Positions 22,150 through 37,744 are shown, counted from the stretch's first letter. The stretch is DNA of 64,000 nucleotides from Halocaridina rubra (GCA_037179515.1 JAXCGZ010007616.1:1-64000), one strand, 5' to 3'. Numbers and translations are program-made. The notes: generated from the sequence alone by a model not told the origin.

Positions 22150-22660
22150 CTGAACTCTTTTTGGTCAATCTATGACGTAAGTGTAGACGACCAAAACTGC
22201 GCAGCGTATTCCAAATGTGACCGTATCAGTGAACTATATAATGCAAGAACATTCTCTTTATTCCTATTATGAAACTGTCTGAATGTAGTTATATAAGTTC
22301 TGGACTTTTTTCTCCATTTCTATGCACTTCTTGGAATATTTTAGAGCACTTCTTATTAGTACATCTAAGTCTCTCTCCAGAACAGTTGTTTTGAGACTTT
22401 TACCCAAGTGAATAATCTACCCCTTGATTTGCATATATATTACCTTGCATATCTCCAAGTTTAATGGCATTTGCCATGTCCCAGACCATTCCCCCAGCTT
22501 ACATAAATATGCTTGGAATTTCTCAGTCCCTTCAAGACTGTTGACATTTGCTCTGAGGTTCATGTCAGCTGCAAATTTTGAGATTACACTCGGTAGCTCA
22601 ATATCTATGTAGTTGACGTAGATGAGAGAGAGATATTTATTGGAATTCTTTAGCATTGTT
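22150..22660 (-). pseudogene. CR1-type LINE reverse transcriptase relic
   Basis: On the minus strand 22417-22656 reads YLSLIYVNYIDIELPSVISK, then FAADMNLRANVNSLEGTEKF and LGEWSGTWQMPLNLEICKV. This lines up with the reverse transcriptase palm and thumb of CR1-type LINEs: the FxDD core is altered to FAAD, and the EWS-W-N-KCKV block is recognisable. It differs from the intact CR1 at 53070-57230, so it is another subfamily. Downstream minus-strand sequence to about 22150 looks like the following thumb region with broken frames. Confidence 0.7.
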
Positions 22661-22689
22661 GTGGGTTTCTAGATGCGTCCTCTTAGTGG

Positions 22690-23060
22690 ATCCAAGGAGG
22701 TTCTCGGATTACTATGTCCCCAAGTTATGATGTTTTGTGGTTACTATGCATCTCCCATAAATTATTTTGCTTCTCTTTTGATAATTTTTGCCCTGTATTA
22801 TGTCTCCAAGTGTAAAGCAGATCCTTCTGATGGCAGTTCTTGTAACAAAAGGAAAGCCATCACCATGGAAGTGAAATTAGAGATAGTGAAATGTTTGGGA
22901 AAGGGAGAAAGTTTACTACTGCATGTGCATTGATGGGTGATGTAGGTGTTTATTTAGGTGTGCTCCAACTTATGCGGAAAATTGGGTTCCGACACGTCTT
23001 GAGGAACGGAACTGGGAATTAAGTTCAGGACCCCCTGTACATACACTCTTGTGTCCTGTA
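22690..23060 (+). pseudogene. Tigger-type transposase N-terminal relic with TIR-like flank
   Basis: The plus strand at about 22810-22920 encodes CKADPSDGSSCNKRKAITME and VKLEIVKCLGKGES, the typical start of a Tigger transposase. It is followed at 22962-23045 by GGTTCCGACACGTC and AGGACCCCCTGTAC, which look like Tigger subterminal and terminal sequence. Everything between is deleted. Confidence 0.65.
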
Positions 23061-23839
<779 letters not shown>

Positions 23840-24079
23840 TGGAACCTCCTCCTACGAACACCCCCAACCACGAACAAATTGACCTACGAGTACAATTTTC
23901 AAACAAATTTTGAACTGACCCATGAACAATCCTTAATTTATGAACCCACATACACACACGCATCTGTCTGGGCGACTGTGTGTTTGCTCTTAGTTCTGCA
24001 TTAGCGCATGCACTGTAAAGTTCGTTTGTTGTGGTTTTAAAGTTTTTTTTTTGCTTTTTACTTTATATTAGCCCTCATT

Positions 24080-24172
24080 ATGGCTCCTCAGAAAGTGAAA
24101 ATCATTAGTGATAGTGGTGATAAAAAGCCTAAGCATATTACCATGGAAACGAAAAAAAGAAATTATGGCTAA
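24080..24172 (+). pseudogene. Duplicate transposase start at the left end of T2
   Basis: The plus-strand ATG opens MAPQKVKIISDSGDKKPKHI and then stops after about 30 codons. It is a mirror copy of the N-terminus that starts at 25409 on the minus strand. No HTH or catalytic part follows it in this direction. Confidence 0.7.
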
Positions 24173-24189
24173 ACGGTGGTTTCGTGGCT

Positions 24190-25409
24190 ATAGGAGTGAC
24201 TATTTTAATGAAGCACACAACCTAGCCTCCAGGGGAACTGCTACGTGCGGTTAGAGACTTCCATACCTTGTCAGTGAGGCCTATGCAGTGGAGGATATTG
24301 AAGTGATCTTTCCAGAATTCACAAAGGGTCAAATCCGTGTCATTGGTGACCTGGAAACACCTGGCAAGAAGACCCTTCATAAAGTTTCTTAAAATTAAAA
24401 ATTACTAATGGTCCGTTGGCTGGATGAGAGGAGTGGTGTTTGGGGGCAGAAATTTGATTTATTTGGTTTTATTCAATTTTAAGATCTTCTTCCAAATCTG
24501 GAGGATGGGCAGGAGCATTGTCCATTACCAGACGATACTTAAGAGGTAAACCTTTTTCCTCAAGAAATTTCTTGACAGATGGTGCAAAAACTTCAGTCAA
24601 CCATTCTATGAATAGGATACATGTTACTCAAGCTTTGCTATTCGACCTCCACATTACTGTCAGTCTAGCCTTCAACACTTTATTGCGTTTAAAAATGTGC
24701 GGATTTTCAGAGTGGTAGACTGAAAGAGGCTTAAATCTTGCAATCCCCACTTGCATTAGCGCACATGTGTAAGCCTGTCATTCATTGGTTTGTGGCCAGG
24801 CTGTGCCTTCTCCTCTGGGTTATGTAGCTTCTTTTAGGCATTTTTTTTCCAAACCAGTCCTGTTTCATCATAGTTAAAAAAACTTTCTATGAGACATAAC
24901 CTTCACCTTCACCGCTGCCTTTCGGTCCGAACTAGCTGCCTCTCCATGCCTAACAACACTATGAATTTCAGTTTGTCAAAGAAATTTTTCCAACCAGCCT
25001 CTACTTGCTTTAAATTTGTCAATTTTAGCGCCACTAGCTCTCGAAGTGTTCGCTACTAAATCATGGTGTTACTGTAGAGCCTTCACTCATAGCCTCACCA
25101 ACACTGATGACAGCAAGCTCTTTTTCATTTATCCAAACTAACAATAGTTTTGCTACCCCTTCTATAATCTGAGACCTATGCTTCGTTAAAACAGTCACTC
25201 CTTTAGCCATGTAAGCCGCCTTTAAGGCCTCTTTATTCATTAAGATAGAACAGATGGTCGATTTCACTATGTCATACTGTGTGACGAGATCAAAAGCACA
25301 AACGCCGTTCTCATGTTTATCTATTATTTCTTTTTTTCGATTCCACTGTAATAAATTTAGGCTTTTTAACGCTTCTATCACAAACACTTTTCTCTTTCTT
25401 AGGAGCCAT
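24190..25409 (-). pseudogene. Tigger-type transposase pseudogene of T2
   Basis: It starts MAPKKEKSVCDRSVKKPKF and loses frame within about 30 codons. It resumes as KKEIIDKHENGVCAFDLVTQ and STICSILMNKEALKAAYM (HTH), then ENPL-type and DDE segments with further breaks. LVMDNAPAHP near 24500-24530 carries the second catalytic Asp, and FLPPNTTPLIQPTD near 24413-24460 the third. Many frameshifts; no product expected. It is clearly related to the T1 transposase at 14324-15789. Confidence 0.8.
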
Positions 25410-25668
25410 AATTAGAACCAATTTAAAATAAAGAGCAAAATAAAATCAGGAAAGCTCCAATGAAAGAACAACGATTGAACTTCACAGTGCGGGCACCAAT
25501 GCAGGACTGAAAACAAACGCGGTTGCCCGGGCAAACGTGGTCGTCCATATGGATGTGCATGTTTATATGCATTCGTACCTCAAGTATCGATTCAAAATAT
25601 ATTCGAAAATTGTGTTCTAGATCAGTTGTTTGTGGTTGGGGGCATTTGTAGTTGGAGGTCCCACTGTA

Positions 25669-26367
<699 letters not shown>

Positions 26368-26751
26368 TCCTGCATCCTCTACTTTGAAGTAATTTTTCAC
26401 ATGTAGCTTTTATCTGCTTGATTAATACTCTCTAAACCAGTTTTGACAAAGTGTATTTGACATTGTATGGAACACGATACATTACAAATTATTGAGTATT
26501 TTAATACCTATTCACAAGTTGGAGATTACGAGCGATTTGTATATTATATAAAGATGGCTTTTAAAGTATATAAATCATATCTTCAGCCTTTGTTTTGGAA
26601 TATCAGTGTCTATATGGTGTAAAATATTGTAATAGTTTTGCCATTGACATTGAATTTTCTCAAATACTGTACTGTACTCCTATATGTAGTTCTGTGTTGA
26701 TAACGAGTAAGTCAAGAAAAAGGTTTTTCAGTATGATCTTAAAATCTTCAG

Positions 26752-27587
26752 AGAAATGCAAGTACGTGGATTATGAGAAATACGTAAGATATTTAAAGGA
26801 TCAGCACACTCGCCTCCGTCTCAGATATTATGAGCGTCACTGCCACCTTGTTCGTAGAATAAGATCACTAAAGCAGAAGTGCAAGAAGGCCGTAAAGCGA
26901 TTCACCTCTCCTGAGAATATTTTAAAAGAAGCCAGAAAATACCTCTCTTATCCTCATTCTTTGTTTTTTGAAAGTCAGATGTTTATAAAAAATGTCGAAG
27001 GAAAAGGTAATAGATATTCCAGAGAGTTCATGAAGTTAATGGTTGGCCTATATAACAGAAACCCATTGGGATACAAGTATCTGAAGACTATATTCTCACT
27101 TCCCTCGGTTAGGAAGTTAGAGAAACTCCAAGGGCAGAGTATCATTTTAAAGGATGTGCCAGTTAGAGATGATCAGGTTGTAATAACTATAGAAATCACA
27201 GAATTATTGTCTGAAGGCAGTAAATGCAAGGACGGAAGTAAAAACAATACCAAAGACAAACTGAATGTCATTAAATTTGATGGGGCACTGGGTTTTGAAG
27301 GTCCTGCTCATTTTGATAAAAATATTCAGCTCCCTTTTGAAAACCATCTTGTTCAGAATAATGCGGATCTAACCACCCCGTATGAAGCGCCATTGGACTC
27401 TAATCCTCCTTACTGCAGTGCGGTAGTACCTTATTCATTGAAAGAAACTCCAAAGGCTGGATGTGAAACTGAGGAAATTCCACCATTTAATTATGGTCAA
27501 CTCTTTACAGATGAGAATTTGGTTAATAATTGGATGCAGTTAGCTCTGGAGAGTATTTTTGAAGAGTTTCAAGAAAAACTTAAGTGA
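26752..27587 (+). CDS. Exon B: THAP9/P-element-like coiled-coil module, alternative terminal exon candidate
   Basis: The acceptor ATCTTCAG ending at 26751 gives phase 1, the same phase as exons A, C and D; the nearby TTTTTCAG at 26731 would give phase 2. The exon encodes about 278 residues to TGA at 27585-27587. A basic coiled coil (KDQHTRLRLRYYERHCHLVR) precedes SLFFESQMFIKNVEGKGNRY, SREFMKLMVGLYNRNPLGYK and YLKTIFSLPSVRKLEKL, the same module as in C and D. The C-terminal ~150 residues (ILKDVPVRDDQVVITIEITE onward) are unique to B and end in NWMQLALESIFEEFQEKLK. The open frame also extends 157 bases upstream of the acceptor. AATAAA lies 79 bases past the stop. No catalytic or zinc-finger residues. 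Confidence 0.72.
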
Positions 27588-27665
27588 TCAGTATTTTGTA
27601 TGAAAGTAATGAAATTTAAATTTAGATATTAAGATAAATACATATTTTTTTCCATAGGAAAATAT

Positions 27666-27671
27666 AATAAA
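27666..27671 (+). terminator. Polyadenylation signal for exon B
   Basis: AATAAA 79 bases after the stop, followed 17 bases later by a genomic A12 run at about 27690. Confidence 0.5.
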
Positions 27672-27702
27672 GTCGTGTATTTGTATTTAAAAAAAAAAAA
27701 AT

Positions 27703-28330
27703 GTAGTACCATATCGTGAAATTTACAGTTGAGTGAAACTGATAACATACTATTAAGCTGCTACTGTTCAATATTAGAATAGAATTGAATTATGTCTTTC
27801 GGAAATGGTAATAAAGCAGTACAGTATATTAATATTTAAAGCAGGGTTATTCAATATACAGTACTGCATATTTGATTATAGGCAGTTAGAAATTATGAAG
27901 AATTACGTGTAAAAGATAACTAAATAGATTTGTTAATGAAATTATGGAATATAATATATATATATATATATTTTAAAAAATATATATAATAGATATGCTG
28001 TGTACTTTACATAAAAAGTTGAGTACTGTACACTGTGAATGATATGGGTATGTGTGTCGTGACATATTTATCAAATTATTACTGTATCTTAGAAATATAT
28101 AATTTTTTGGCTCATTATAGATATTAACTACATATTCCCCCTATTCATTTTCTATGGTCACTTTTACATAATTTATTTTGGTTGTATTGTTAGTAAAGTG
28201 TGGAAATATATATTCAGTTATAATTTACTGAAACTTATTTAATTCTTGTATTTATTTGGGTTGGTATCTCAGTTGGTTAAATGAATTATTTTGTTGTTAC
28301 TTGGATATGATATTCAACCTGTTTAAATAC
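27703..28330. other. Gene-free AT-rich stretch
   Basis: No coding sequence or repeat terminus seen, apart from a short TA patch near 27953-27990. Confidence 0.45.
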
Positions 28331-28632
28331 ACAGTGGTACCTCCTTATATTCAAGCGTCATATTGCAAGACCTCATGTGGATACCTCAGGGTACAGATAG
28401 TATGGAACACTCTTGATAGTAATATGTAATTTCGAGCATGCATATTCTGCTAAGATGAAGTTCAGAGCATAAACATAGTAAGATTAACAACAATATGTAA
28501 TAACAGAACAGTTAAGATATGCTGTAATGAAAGTTATGTGAATGTTGTAAACTAACGAATTATTTGTTTTAACTGTGGATAACTGATGCTGCAGATAGTG
28601 AAACAATGGATTTGAGGGTACCATTGTATATA
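28331..28632. mobile_element. MITE with CAGTGGTACC ends
   Basis: Left end ACACAGTGGTACCTCC and right end GGGTACCATTGTATA form imperfect inverted termini about 300 bases apart. No coding capacity. The termini resemble the CACAGTGGAACCTCC end of the T2 Tigger element, suggesting a T2-related non-autonomous element. Confidence 0.6.
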
Positions 28633-29329
28633 TAATATATGATTATATTTGTTATACCTCTCCTGGTTTACTGCATTTAGTACAGTAATTTCCTTTTCTG
28701 TGGAATTTTGTGAAGACTGAACCCAGTTCTATATAGGATGCAATCTTACTACAGCTATCGCATTTTGCTAGATGCCATTGGTTATATTGTTGCCAGAAAG
28801 TTACTTTTGGAGATACTATTATTATCTCTTATTACATTGTAGGTCTAATATTGCGAGAAATTATAATTCTATGATAGAACTTATTAAGAATCTTGAAGTA
28901 ACTGTATTTAAAAGTTCAGGGAATGTTGCATTGTTAAGCTTTTTGAGATATTAACCTTAATTCCACCACAGCAGTTGAAGCATTGCCTTTTCATATTTTT
29001 CCTCTCTTCATCTGAGATATATACACTAGGTTTATTGCTTCCCATGAAGTTTTAAATACTGCAGCTTTGAACATATTGTGTAAGAAATATAATAAATGTG
29101 CAGAAAAAGTTGCAAAAGTAACCGAGACTCACTGTTTGAATTTGGGCTAACCAGTTCTAGCGTAAATTCAATGCAGTGTATGTTTAAATGCTGTGTACAC
29201 ACATCCACTCTTGTTCATCAGCATCCTCCTTAATGTATCTAATGCTGATTGCCGGTACTATTACTCTTGCTGCGCATTTTATGTTCATAGTATTGTCTAA
29301 TTTTGCAGTGATTTTGTATGAAATATGGA
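28633..29329. other. Gene-free AT-rich stretch
   Basis: I see nothing coding and no clear mobile element. Confidence 0.4.
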
Positions 29330-30280
29330 TAAAAAAAGCTAGGTAGTTAAAGTTATACTAGGAGTAATGAAAAGCTAGAGAAGTTGAGAGAATTAATATG
29401 TCTCCAACAAAAGTTGCAAGTGCTGGATCTGTTGAAAACCATGTCAGTGGCTGAAGCAGGACTGAAATAGGGGTGAAAAAAAGTGTGGTGAACATGTAAT
29501 TAAATATAAAGAAGATGGAATTCTCGGGATTGTTAGTGGCACCTACAAGAGTGAAGATGGTGGGACAGGGTCATGGTTAAGCGCTTGTAAGGACCGAGAA
29601 AGCATTATATATGTGGCAAGAAAACATGGTGCAAGGGTGTGTCCCTGCTGAAGGAAGCATTCTGCAGGAAAAGATTATAAAGACTATTTGACCATTACAG
29701 TGAAAATTATGAGAGCATTACAAAGGATATCAGAACTAGCAAGAAATGGCTTTCTAGCTTTGTAAAATGTCACAACCTGAAGTACCTCAAGACTATAGGT
29801 GAATTGGTTTTGGCTGATACAGAAGAAGCACCACAGTTCCCAGAATACCTAAAAAAATATACTAGATAAAAAAGGTCTCTCTCCAGAGCAAGTTTCTAAC
29901 TGTAATGAATGAACCTTTTCAGTGAGAACATCCTGAATCATACCTGCATTTATAAATATGCTAGACATGCCCCAGAATCTAAAGCTTGGAAGAACTGTTT
30001 TAATTTGTTATGTGGCAGTGCAGCAGGTCATGTAATCAAGCCAGGCTTAGTGTGCAGAGCTAAAAGTCTTCGTGCACTTAATATCTAAAGCCAATATCTG
30101 CTGTTTATGTTAGGAATACAGTAAGAAGGCTTGGATGACGGTCATTTTGTTACTTGAATGTTTCCACATCTGAATTTTACTTAAAGTGAAAAAATACTTC
30201 GAGAAGAAGGGCCTGCCAGTCAAAGTCCCTCTCATTATCAACAATGTTCCCTGCCACCCTGAACTGCTAAAGTATAAGTG
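29330..30280 (+). pseudogene. Tigger-type transposase relic
   Basis: Broken plus-strand frames give WLSSFVKCHNLKYLKTIGE, FPEYLKKYT, LSPEQVSNCNE (first catalytic region, changed), RHAPESKAWKNCFNLLCGSA, AGHVIKPGLVCRAKS, KKYFEKKGLPVKVPLIINNV and PCHPELLKY (second catalytic region, with N for D). Order and spacing follow the Tigger family. Multiple stops and frameshifts, with catalytic residues lost. It is older than T1 and T2. Confidence 0.75.
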
Positions 30281-30379
30281 TGAACATTGATTTGGACATG
30301 ATATATTGTAAAAAGGAGTTATGAAAAAGGTTATATGAAAACTATTAACACTCATATTAAGGGTCTCGATCAGTGATGA

Positions 30380-31155
30380 TTTTCCAGTTGAAGTGGGAGT
30401 GGTGGAACCTTCTCTCTGTTCTCTGATTTCCAGTTTTCTTTCTGACCGTTTTGTATATGTAGTTGTTGATGGTTCCACTTCTAGCCCTTTCTCTGTTACC
30501 ATTGGTGTTCCACAGGGCTCTGTTTCTTCTCTTCATCAATGATCTTCTACAATCCCCATCTTTCTCTCTTCATGCCTTTTCTGAAAATTATACCCTTCAC
30601 TTTTCCGCTGCCTTTTTTCTTCACAACCTTCACCTGCTACTCGTAGTGAGTCTCATATCACTCTTTCTTCTACTCTCAACTCGAGTTGCAAAGGGTATCT
30701 GAGTGGGCCTCTCAAAATTTAGTTAAATTCAATGCCTCCAAGACACAGTTTCTGGCCATCTCTTTATCTTCTTCTCCTTCTGATAATCCTATTGGCTTCG
30801 AAACTAACGAAATTTACCCTCTTAATTCTATCAACATATTAGGAATCCATATAGCCTCTTACTTGTTCGGTGCAGCGACTTTGGAACTCTCTTCCTCCCT
30901 CTGTCTTTCCTAACTCTTATGACCTATCTTCCTTCATAAAACGGATCTATTGTCATCGCAGGGCCTAATCCTCCATATCTCTAGGTCCTCTGTACTTTGA
31001 CTGTATTTTCTGTTTTTCGTTTTCCTTTGTATTATATTACCTCATCTCTGCCTTGTCTGTAACCTTTTTTTTTCCCCTCATCTTAGTGTTTTCTCTTGCC
31101 CTGGCCTTTATTGATGAGGGCAGTTTTGCCTGTTCCAGTGTCACACTCATAAAAA
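30380..31155 (+). pseudogene. Jockey/I-like LINE 3' relic
   Basis: The plus strand encodes VTIGVPQGSVS (reverse transcriptase motif), then broken frames with LVKFNASKTQFLAISLSSS and INILGIHIAS, and after an internal deletion FGAATLELSSS near the C-terminal end. The 3' end reads GATGAGGGCAGTTTTGCC and CCAGTGTCACACTCAT then A8. It is the same family as 57995-60910. Confidence 0.7.
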
Positions 31156-31187
31156 AAAGTTATTACATAAGATGAGGTACCATCATA

Positions 31188-31332
<145 letters not shown>

Positions 31333-31344
31333 CTGACCTGGTAC

Positions 31345-31515
31345 CATACAGTCTAAAATTTTAGGAAAATGGCCATTAAAGAAAACGACGAAAAAATATT
31401 TGAAGTAGAAATTAATTTTGTGACCTTATCTGGTCGGTGACCAGATAAGGTCACGAAATTAATAGCTATTGTACTTCAAATATTTTGTTGTTGCTTTCTT
31501 TAATGGGCATTTTAC
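31345..31515. repeat. Near-perfect palindrome, ~85-base arms
   Basis: The sequence folds back on itself around a centre near 31438, where ACCTTATCTGGTC meets GACCAGATAAGGT. Arms continue outward through TTTGAAGTA / TACTTCAAA and AAATGGCCATTAAAG / CTTTAATGGGCATTT. A few substitutions and a small indel are present. This is either a fold-back MITE or a stem able to make a long hairpin RNA. Confidence 0.85.
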
Positions 31516-31523
31516 TACCATAT

Positions 31524-32543
31524 ACAGTGATCCCCCGATGGATCGCGTTTCTTGGTTCGCATTTTCACTGTACGTTTTTTTTTTTTTTGGCAAATTATTA
31601 TTTTATTTTTTGGGTATATGCAAAAATATTAAAATATTGAAAAAATAAAAATTTTCAGTATTTTCATATTTTTGTTGAAAAAAACAAATATTATTTAATT
31701 GATAAAATAAGTAAAGGGTGTTTTTTAACAGTGCAGGGAGGGTTTATGCAGTACGTAAACGTAAAAATAATTGTAAAATACCTATGTACATGAGTATGTC
31801 ATGTAATTACCACTTCATTCACCGTAATTTTATCTATCACTTTCATATAAATTTACGTTGCATGCTGTTATTTATAAAGTAAAGGGTGTTTTTTTAACAG
31901 TGCAGTGAGGGTTTATACAGTACGTAAACGTAAAAATAATTGTAAAATACCTATGTACATGAGTGTCACGTCATCATCACCTCATTCACGGTAAGTTTTC
32001 CTATCACTTTCATATAAATTTAAGTTGCATGCTGTTATTTATAAAGCAAAGGGTGTTTTTTTAACAGTGCAGGGAGGGTTGATACAGTACGTAAACGTAA
32101 AAATAATTGTAAAACCTATGTATATGAGTATGTCACGTCATCATCACCTCATTCACGGTAAGTTTTCCTATCACTTTCATAAAAATCTACGTTGCTTGCT
32201 GTTATTTATAAAGTAAAGGGTGATTTTTAACAGTGCAGGGAGGGTTTATACAGTACGTAAACGTAAAAATAATTGTAAATACCTATGTACAGGAGTATGT
32301 CGTGTAATTACCACTTCATTCACCGTAATTTTATCTATCACTTTCATATAAATTTACGTTGCATGCTGTTATTTATGAAGTAAAGGGTGGTTTGTTAACA
32401 GTACAGGGAGGGTTTATACTGTACAGTGTAAATGTAAAAATAAATTAAAATATCTATGTACATATAGGCTGATCCTACTTTGCGATTTTCCTGTCTCGCG
32501 CCGGGTCCCGGAACCGAACCATCGCGATAATCGAAGGAACACG
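31524..32543 (+). mobile_element. Tigger-type MITE, family M1, five 167-bp units
   Basis: It starts CAGTGATCCCCCGATGG with the GTTTCTTGGTTCGC subterminal stretch, and ends GGGTCCCGGAACCGAACC, ATCGCGATAATCG, AACACGGTA beside a TA array. The interior is a tandem array whose units start at 31711, 31879, 32046, 32213 and 32380. The right TIR has decayed. Confidence 0.8.
31711..32460. repeat. 167-bp tandem repeat inside an M1 MITE
   Basis: The unit contains GTAAAGGGTG, AACAGTGCAGGGAGGGTTTA, CAGTACGTAAACGTAAAAAT, CATGAGTATGTCATGTAATT and CATATAAATTTACGTTGCAT. Five starts fall at an even 167-168 base spacing. The same unit occurs twice at 32869 and 33036 in the next M1 copy, and once at 13200-13390. 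Confidence 0.92.
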
Positions 32544-32544
32544 G

Positions 32545-33297
<753 letters not shown>

Positions 33298-33527
33298 CCC
33301 TCGTTTATCGTGGGGGTTCGGTTCCTGACCGACTGCAATAGGTGAATTTCCCCAAATTAGGAGCACCCTATATACATAGGTATTTTACATTTATTTTTAC
33401 GTTTACTGTATAAACCCTCCCTGTACTGTTAACAAACCACTCTTTACTTCATAAATAACAGCGTGCAAGCGTAAATTTATATGAAAGTCATAGCTTACCT
33501 TACCGTGAATGAGGTGGTAATGACATG

Positions 33528-34092
33528 GCATCGTCGAGAAGATTGCAGAAGGTTACCGAACGAACCATATTATCGTCATGTTCTTGTGAGAGTTGTTGAA
33601 GTCCTTTCACGTGTTCATATATGGCTGACAGACGTTTGAGTGTAAGGCCAGGTTCTTCGAATTTTTCGTGGCTAAGTTACGAAGTGACTTTAATATACTT
33701 ATGAAAACCCTTGATCATTATAAAAAATATGGAAGTGGAGAGGCCAAGTATCCTATCAGTGATATTTTGAACTATACTTTGGACTTTGCACAAACTGGTC
33801 TCAATTCAGGTCAGTCTTCAGAAACCATTTGTGTTCCTTCTCCTTCTATGATGGAAGTGGATGGCATTGAAAACTGTGAAAATGATACTAATGCTCCCCC
33901 AGTAGAGGAAATCTCTTGTAAATCAGACATTAAAGAAGATCTGCAGAAGCCACTTGAAATTAAAGAGGAGAGTTTTGAGGCAAAGGAAATGATACTGATG
34001 CTCCTCCAATAGAGGAAATCTCTTGTAAAGCAGACTTAAAAGAAGATCTGCAGGAGCTGCTTGAAATTAAAGAGGAGTCTGTTGAGGCATAG
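33528..34092 (+). pseudogene. Non-transposase coding fragment within a Tigger-type element, unrecognised
   Basis: One plus frame runs from IVEKIAEGYRTNHIIVMFL through two TGA codons (33587 and 33626) into QTFECKARFFEFFVAKLRSD, FNILMKTLDHYKKYGSGEA, KYPISDILNYTLDFAQTG, then an acidic tail. The tail contains a ~36-residue duplication (APPVEEISCKSDIKEDLQ and APPIEEISCKADLKEDLQ), the second copy needing a one-base frameshift near 33987. It ends at TAG 34090-34092. I do not recognise the family. The start falls exactly where the element's own 167-bp unit breaks off, so it is not an independent gene here. Coding-like composition with few disruptions suggests fairly recent capture. Either host gene transduplication or an element-encoded accessory protein is possible. 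Confidence 0.55.
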
Positions 34093-34624
34093 GAGACTGT
34101 TATCGATAGAACCCCTGAAGCATAACGTATTAATAAGCACAACGCGAAGGGCGCACATGTGAGTTAGACTGAACGAGTGAGGCGAGACAATGGAAGATGG
34201 TGGGAGAACCAAGCTTCAATCAAAGAGTCAATCAGACCCCATGATTCAGAACATACAGAAAAACAATTCTGTGATTCGTCGTCTCTCACCCTTTCAGCCA
34301 ATATTATTCCATGAACTATCTCACGTAGGTGCAAGCCTTTGTGTTTTCCAAGACGCCAATACAGTGTACACTATTGTACATTATTTCACATGGTGCAGTA
34401 CTGTGAGTGTATGTTTAAATTTGTTTTTTTACTATTTTTATACTGTTTTATTACTCTTAGGCTAGGAAATACTATTTTCATCAATAAAATAATGAGAATT
34501 TCAATATGTACTAGCTCACGTAGGTGCGACCCTTTTCGTTTTCCGAAACTGATACTGGTATCGTATTTTGCATGGTGCAATACTGTGAGGATTTATGTGT
34601 TTTAAAGTTAAAAAGTTAAAGTTT

Positions 34625-34820
34625 GCAGTTTTAGCCCTCCTATCAGAGGCATCGCCCCTGCTCTGGCGGGCATCAGCCGGTGCAAGCCCCAACCCCCCAC
34701 TGTGGTGTCCAGTCATAGCGGTAACCTTCCCAGTAAACAACTTAAACTCTCGGTCCTGAACAAGAACCGATCTGTCGTCCTCGCGAATGCGAGGCCAGCG
34801 CGTTACCACTGTACTAGCCA
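34625..34820 (-). mobile_element. tRNA-derived SINE (family S2)
   Basis: The minus strand begins TGGCTAGTACAGTGGTAACG (A-box-like) and GCGCTGGCCTCGCATTCGCG, then CGGTTCTTGTTC (weak B-box-like). The body contains ACCACAGTGGGGGGTTGGGG. Part of the same body recurs at 49205-49315. It interrupts a ~200-bp repeat of the surrounding Tigger-type element. Confidence 0.65.
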
Positions 34821-35233
34821 GAATTTTACTATTTTTTACTGTTTTATTATTCTTAGGCTAAGATATACGTTTTTTTATCAGTAAGATAATGAAACTACTG
34901 GAAATTTTAATATATGCTAGCTCACGTAGGTGCGACCCTTTGAGATTTCCGAAATGCTGCTACCGGTATCGTACTCTCTATGGTGCAGAGTTAAATGTTC
35001 AAGTTTGTTTTTTTACTGTTTCGTACTGTTTTATTATTCTTAGGCTGGGAAATACATTTTTTTATCAATAAAATAATGAAATTTTTTTTCCCAATAAAAT
35101 AATGAAAATACTGAAAATTTTATTTTTAACAAAAATTTTAATTTTTTGCATATGCCCAGAACAAAAGAAACTCACCCAAAAAAACCGCGATGCACTGAAT
35201 TCGCGATAGGTGAACCGCGATATAGCGAGGGGT

Positions 35234-36824
<1,591 letters not shown>

Positions 36825-36832
36825 TATATATA

Positions 36833-36927
<95 letters not shown>
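36825..36927. repeat. (TA)n microsatellite
   Basis: About 100 bases of TA with one TTA slip near 36840. Confidence 0.96.
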
Positions 36928-36930
<3 letters not shown>

Positions 36931-37350
36931 ATCCCTCTCTATATCGCGATTCACCTTCCGCAAAGTCATTGCATCGCTGGTTTTTATGGCGAGCTTATGT
37001 ATTTTATACCGCAGATTTTCTGGGTATATCGTGGGAATTCACGATATGTGGAGATAATAAAATTTTCAGTATTTTCATTATTTTATTGATAAAGAAAAAA
37101 TATTTCCTAGCCTAAGAATAATGAAATAGTAAAAAATGGTAAAACACATAAGTTTAAACATGTAACTCACAGTATTGCATCATATAAAATACGAGACCGG
37201 TATCGACGTCTTGGAAAACGCAAAGGGTCGCACCTTCTTGAGATAGTACATATTAGAATTTCCAGTATTTTCATTATTATATTGATAAAAAAGTATTTCC
37301 TAGCCTGAGAATAATAAAACAGTAAAAAATAGTAAAAATCATAAATTTAA
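36928..37350. mobile_element. Partial M1/Tigger-type end fragment
   Basis: It starts AGTAATCCCTCTCTATATCGC and contains, inverted, the ~200-bp repeat seen at 34300-36360 (CCTAGCCTAAGAATAATGA, GCAAAGGGTCGCACC). No matching right terminus is found. Confidence 0.55.
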
Positions 37351-37744
37351 ACTTGTACCCAAAGAGATAAGACATCAGGCTAACTTGAACTTTCTGACGA
37401 CACATTAGTAGAATCATCTATGTCACCTTCACCTTAAGAACAGCGCTGCTTTATGGAGACATAAAGTCAGCTGATTTAGAGATGGATCACTGTTGATTAT
37501 TCTGAGGCGTAATGTCAGCTACTGTAGAAGTTTGATGCCTGAGGGTCATTGGGAGTGTTAGGTGACTTCGCAGTTGCAGATATTGGGGAAAGAAGCAGTT
37601 ATAGGAAGCTGCTTCCCTTTTCTCTAGGCTTCATTATAGATCTGTTGCAGTGGTTCAAGGCCAAATCTGATCACTCTGGTGACACCTATGCTTTGTTCCA
37701 CTGAAGGGTCTTGTTCCCTTACTAGAGTCAAACGATCCATATAT

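Noticed and set aside
33668..34012. A functional 114-residue gene
   Set aside because: The apparent start is internal GTG; the frame extends upstream through two stop codons and the stretch lies inside a TIR element, so it is a captured fragment.
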